Source of the DNA: Pseudoips prasinana
Lineage: Eukaryota > Arthropoda > Insecta > Lepidoptera > Nolidae
DNA: 64,000 bases
Direction: 5' to 3'
NCBI GenBank assembly: GCA_951640165.1
Contig: OX621260.1
Span: 23,144,001 to 23,208,000, forward strand
Position numbers and translations under genes: made by a program. Shown here piece by piece: positions 62,317 to 64,000 of this stretch. The first letter of the stretch is position 1, and each line of letters opens with the position of its first letter. The notes below the pieces were generated by a model that saw only the letters and a program-made list of their open reading frames with translations, had not been told where the DNA came from and made no database searches.

Positions 62317-63474
62317 GACGGTCACCGTAGCCTAGTTGGTAGTGCTCCTGCCTACGAAGCTGGTGGTCCTGGGTTCAAATCCCGGTAAGTGCAAATATTT
62401 GTGTGATGAACACGAATATTTGTTTCTGAGTCATGGATATTTTCTATGTATTTAGAAAGAAAGAAAGAAAGAAAGAAAATCCATTTATTCAGTAAACTGA
62501 CACAGATAATAATAACAATATATATAAATGTATACAAACAGAAGTCCTTAATTCTTATCTGTGTGAGTCCGAATTGGTCCCATCTCAGCACTAGCTGCAA
62601 CATTAACAGTTGCAGCGCTGGTTTTATGATGGAACCACGTAAAATAACTCACGAACAATTAGTGTACAGGTCGCAGTTAGAATTTTACAGTACCTGGACA
62701 CCAAAATATAACTTATAGCTAATTTAAACAATAAATGTATGCAAGAACGAACTTAATTAATAAATATTAATAAATTAACACCAATTTGGAGATGCATAAC
62801 ACAGACAGTATATAAAATAATTGTTATAATGTCGACATTCTGCTCATAATTCGTCCATAACAATACATAAGTGCACCAATAAAAAATGACATTACATTTA
62901 TTTAATCCATATTTTTTAGCTGAGTCGGTCAATTATATGCTCTTGGATTGACTGTCAGACAGATGTCAAGAAAAAAGGGACGCGGAAATTGAATTACTTG
63001 AAAAATCTAATATGAACAGTGAATTATTATGCTTCTTAATACTAAGTTTATAGCGTAAATATGTTTGATGTATAAGTAAAAGTGGTAATTGTGAATTTTC
63101 GATATAAAAGTGAAATATGTATGAAAACAATATTGATCGAGTAATGGTGATGCTATTGTGACGGAGTTCTTCACTGCATGAGCGTCTGGGCATTGTTGTG
63201 TTGAGCTCATTAATAGTGTGTCTTGCGGTACTCCTTCCCACAAAAGTGTGCAAAGAGATGGGTAAGTTCAGCCTTGAAAAAGTATTAAATAGTATTTGAA
63301 CTGAGTTTTTGTCGCGTCAACAATTCATTTTTATAATTGGCATTATAAAAGGTTTAAGTATTTATCTATCTATATAAGTATGTATATCGTCGCCTGGTAC
63401 CCATAGTACAAGCTTTGCTTAGTTTGGGGCTAGGATGATCTGTGTGACATTGTCCCTAAATATTATTATTATTC
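62317..63474 (+). repeat. SINE-A split by a 0.9-kb insertion
   Basis: The SINE-A head and body end at 62454 ('tatgtattta') and resume at 63353 ('tttaagtatttatctatcta'), with TTTA present on both sides of the insert. Otherwise complete, including the tail to about 63474. Confidence 0.88.
62455..63352 (-). mobile_element. LINE-type insertion with (TTTC)n tail inside SINE-A
   Basis: 898 bp beginning on the plus strand with 'gaaagaaagaaagaaagaaa' then 'atccatttattcagtaaact', an antisense retroposon tail. Related to 24111-24440. The minus strand has a short frame ('HTFVGRSTARHTINELNTTM') without a recognised domain. It is called LINE-type from the tail and the target duplication only. Confidence 0.6.
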
Positions 63475-63567
63475 CAAATTATTTATTTAAAGTTCTTATT
63501 TTTTACATATTTATATCTATAAAATTGAAATAAAAAAGAAAACAATAATATATAAATAAATATGAAA

Positions 63568-63660
63568 AAAATAGAGGTCCTCCAGCGGCGAGGTTTGACG
63601 CCCTAGGCCGCCGGTGGTCAGGGCGACAGAGTAAGAAACCTCACAATGCGTGAGAAGGTG
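63568..63660 (-). repeat. LINE 3'-end fragment (family R), antisense
   Basis: 'cagcggcgaggtttgacgcc' and 'cgccggtggtcagggcgaca' are the complement of the block at 55668-55850. Confidence 0.55.
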
Positions 63661-63681
63661 CGTGCGTTATTATTATTATTA

Positions 63682-63852
63682 CTAGCTGTGCCCCGCGGTG
63701 TTACCCGCGTTAAATTTTATAAATTTTCTTTGCTATAAACCTCACGGAGCCCGAGACCTTTCCAACGAATGCAAAACCGTGGAAATCGGTTCGTGCGTTC
63801 CGGAGTTATAGCGTCAGGAAGGAAAACCCGACTTATTTTTATATAGTAGAGA
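63682..63852 (+). repeat. LINE 3'-end repeat, family G2, young copy
   Basis: Nearly identical to 34739-34912 ('agctgtgccccgcggtgtta' to 'acttatttttatatagtaga'). Confidence 0.82.
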
Positions 63853-63884
63853 TTAATGTTAATTGTCATGTACATATTAGCACA

Positions 63885-64000
63885 ATGTTCGCATAGCCAA
63901 AGTGGTTTAATTTCTGAGCGTCTCCGTGCTTCGGAGGGAACGTTAATCTGTCGGTCCCGGTTGTAGTCATTAGGCAACAGTAGTTTAGCCATGTCAGAGG
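63885..64000 (+). mobile_element. 5S-derived SINE body, runs off the window
   Basis: 'gcgtctccgtgcttcggagg' and 'gtcggtcccggttgtagtca' match the body of the 7825 copy. The 5S-like head is replaced by unrelated sequence, and the 3' end continues past 64000. Confidence 0.7.

Noticed and set aside
62966..63253. Overlapping minus-strand frames in the insertion inside SINE-A
   Set aside because: Two different frames are open over the same bases and neither shows a known LINE domain, so neither is called as a CDS.

Overview
This is a eukaryotic, insect-type window and I infer a moth or butterfly (Lepidoptera). It is about 37% G+C by eye, with host coding sequence split by introns and drowned in transposable elements. 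There are many tRNA-derived SINEs, a 5S-rRNA-derived SINE, RTE-clade and jockey/CR1-like LINE tails, mariner and Tc1 elements, and dozens of short inverted-repeat elements. The SINE and LINE tail types are those I associate with lepidopteran genomes. No bacterial-style operon, CRISPR array or rRNA gene is present, and I see no convincing functional tRNA gene; tRNA-like boxes occur only as SINE heads.

Host genes. (1) The last two coding exons of Arf1 (ADP-ribosylation factor 1) lie on the + strand at 1627-1752 and 5382-5546. They are separated by a 3.6-kb intron holding an intact Tc1-type transposon (2278-3859) and a pile of SINE copies that runs to within about 10 nt of the final acceptor. 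The 5' exons lie left of the window. (2) A G+C-rich first exon at about 30.1-30.52 kb encodes a signal peptide and ends at a clean GTGAGT donor. I did not find its next exon, so most of the following 33 kb may be first intron. (3) A 5'-truncated, polyadenylated retrocopy of an unidentified host mRNA sits at 45339-45592 with a perfect 11-bp target-site duplication.

Mobile elements by region. 0-10 kb: LINE tail, Arf1, Tc1, SINE pile, 5S-SINE, foldback elements. 10.6-13.8 kb: a complete RTE retrotransposon with one 1022-codon ORF and a 10-bp target duplication. 15.2-22.6 kb: two apparently identical, intact 1282-bp mariners in opposite orientation, 4.85 kb apart. 23-30 kb: SINEs, palindromes, MITEs and LINE 3' ends. 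31.9-32.9 kb: a core-deleted DNA transposon remnant with a residual intron. 33-43 kb: LINE 3' fragments and nested insertions. 43.1-43.8 kb: a complex minisatellite with higher-order structure. 44-56 kb: nested SINE/LINE/MITE stacks and a hAT relic at 50.4-52.06 kb split by a LINE. 56.5-58.2 kb: the longest stretch free of recognised repeats, partly CpG-rich, possibly regulatory. 58-64 kb: more SINEs, a MITE, and a SINE split by a 0.9-kb insertion.

The autonomous elements (RTE, mariner, Tc1) appear intact and recent. Around them are derivatives that look parasitic on such machinery: short internally deleted RTEs keeping both ends, six copies of a TA-flanked hairpin MITE, and four or five SINE families. 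Nesting gives a relative time order. I cannot identify the species. No search was run, and all family names rest on motifs, termini and recall.
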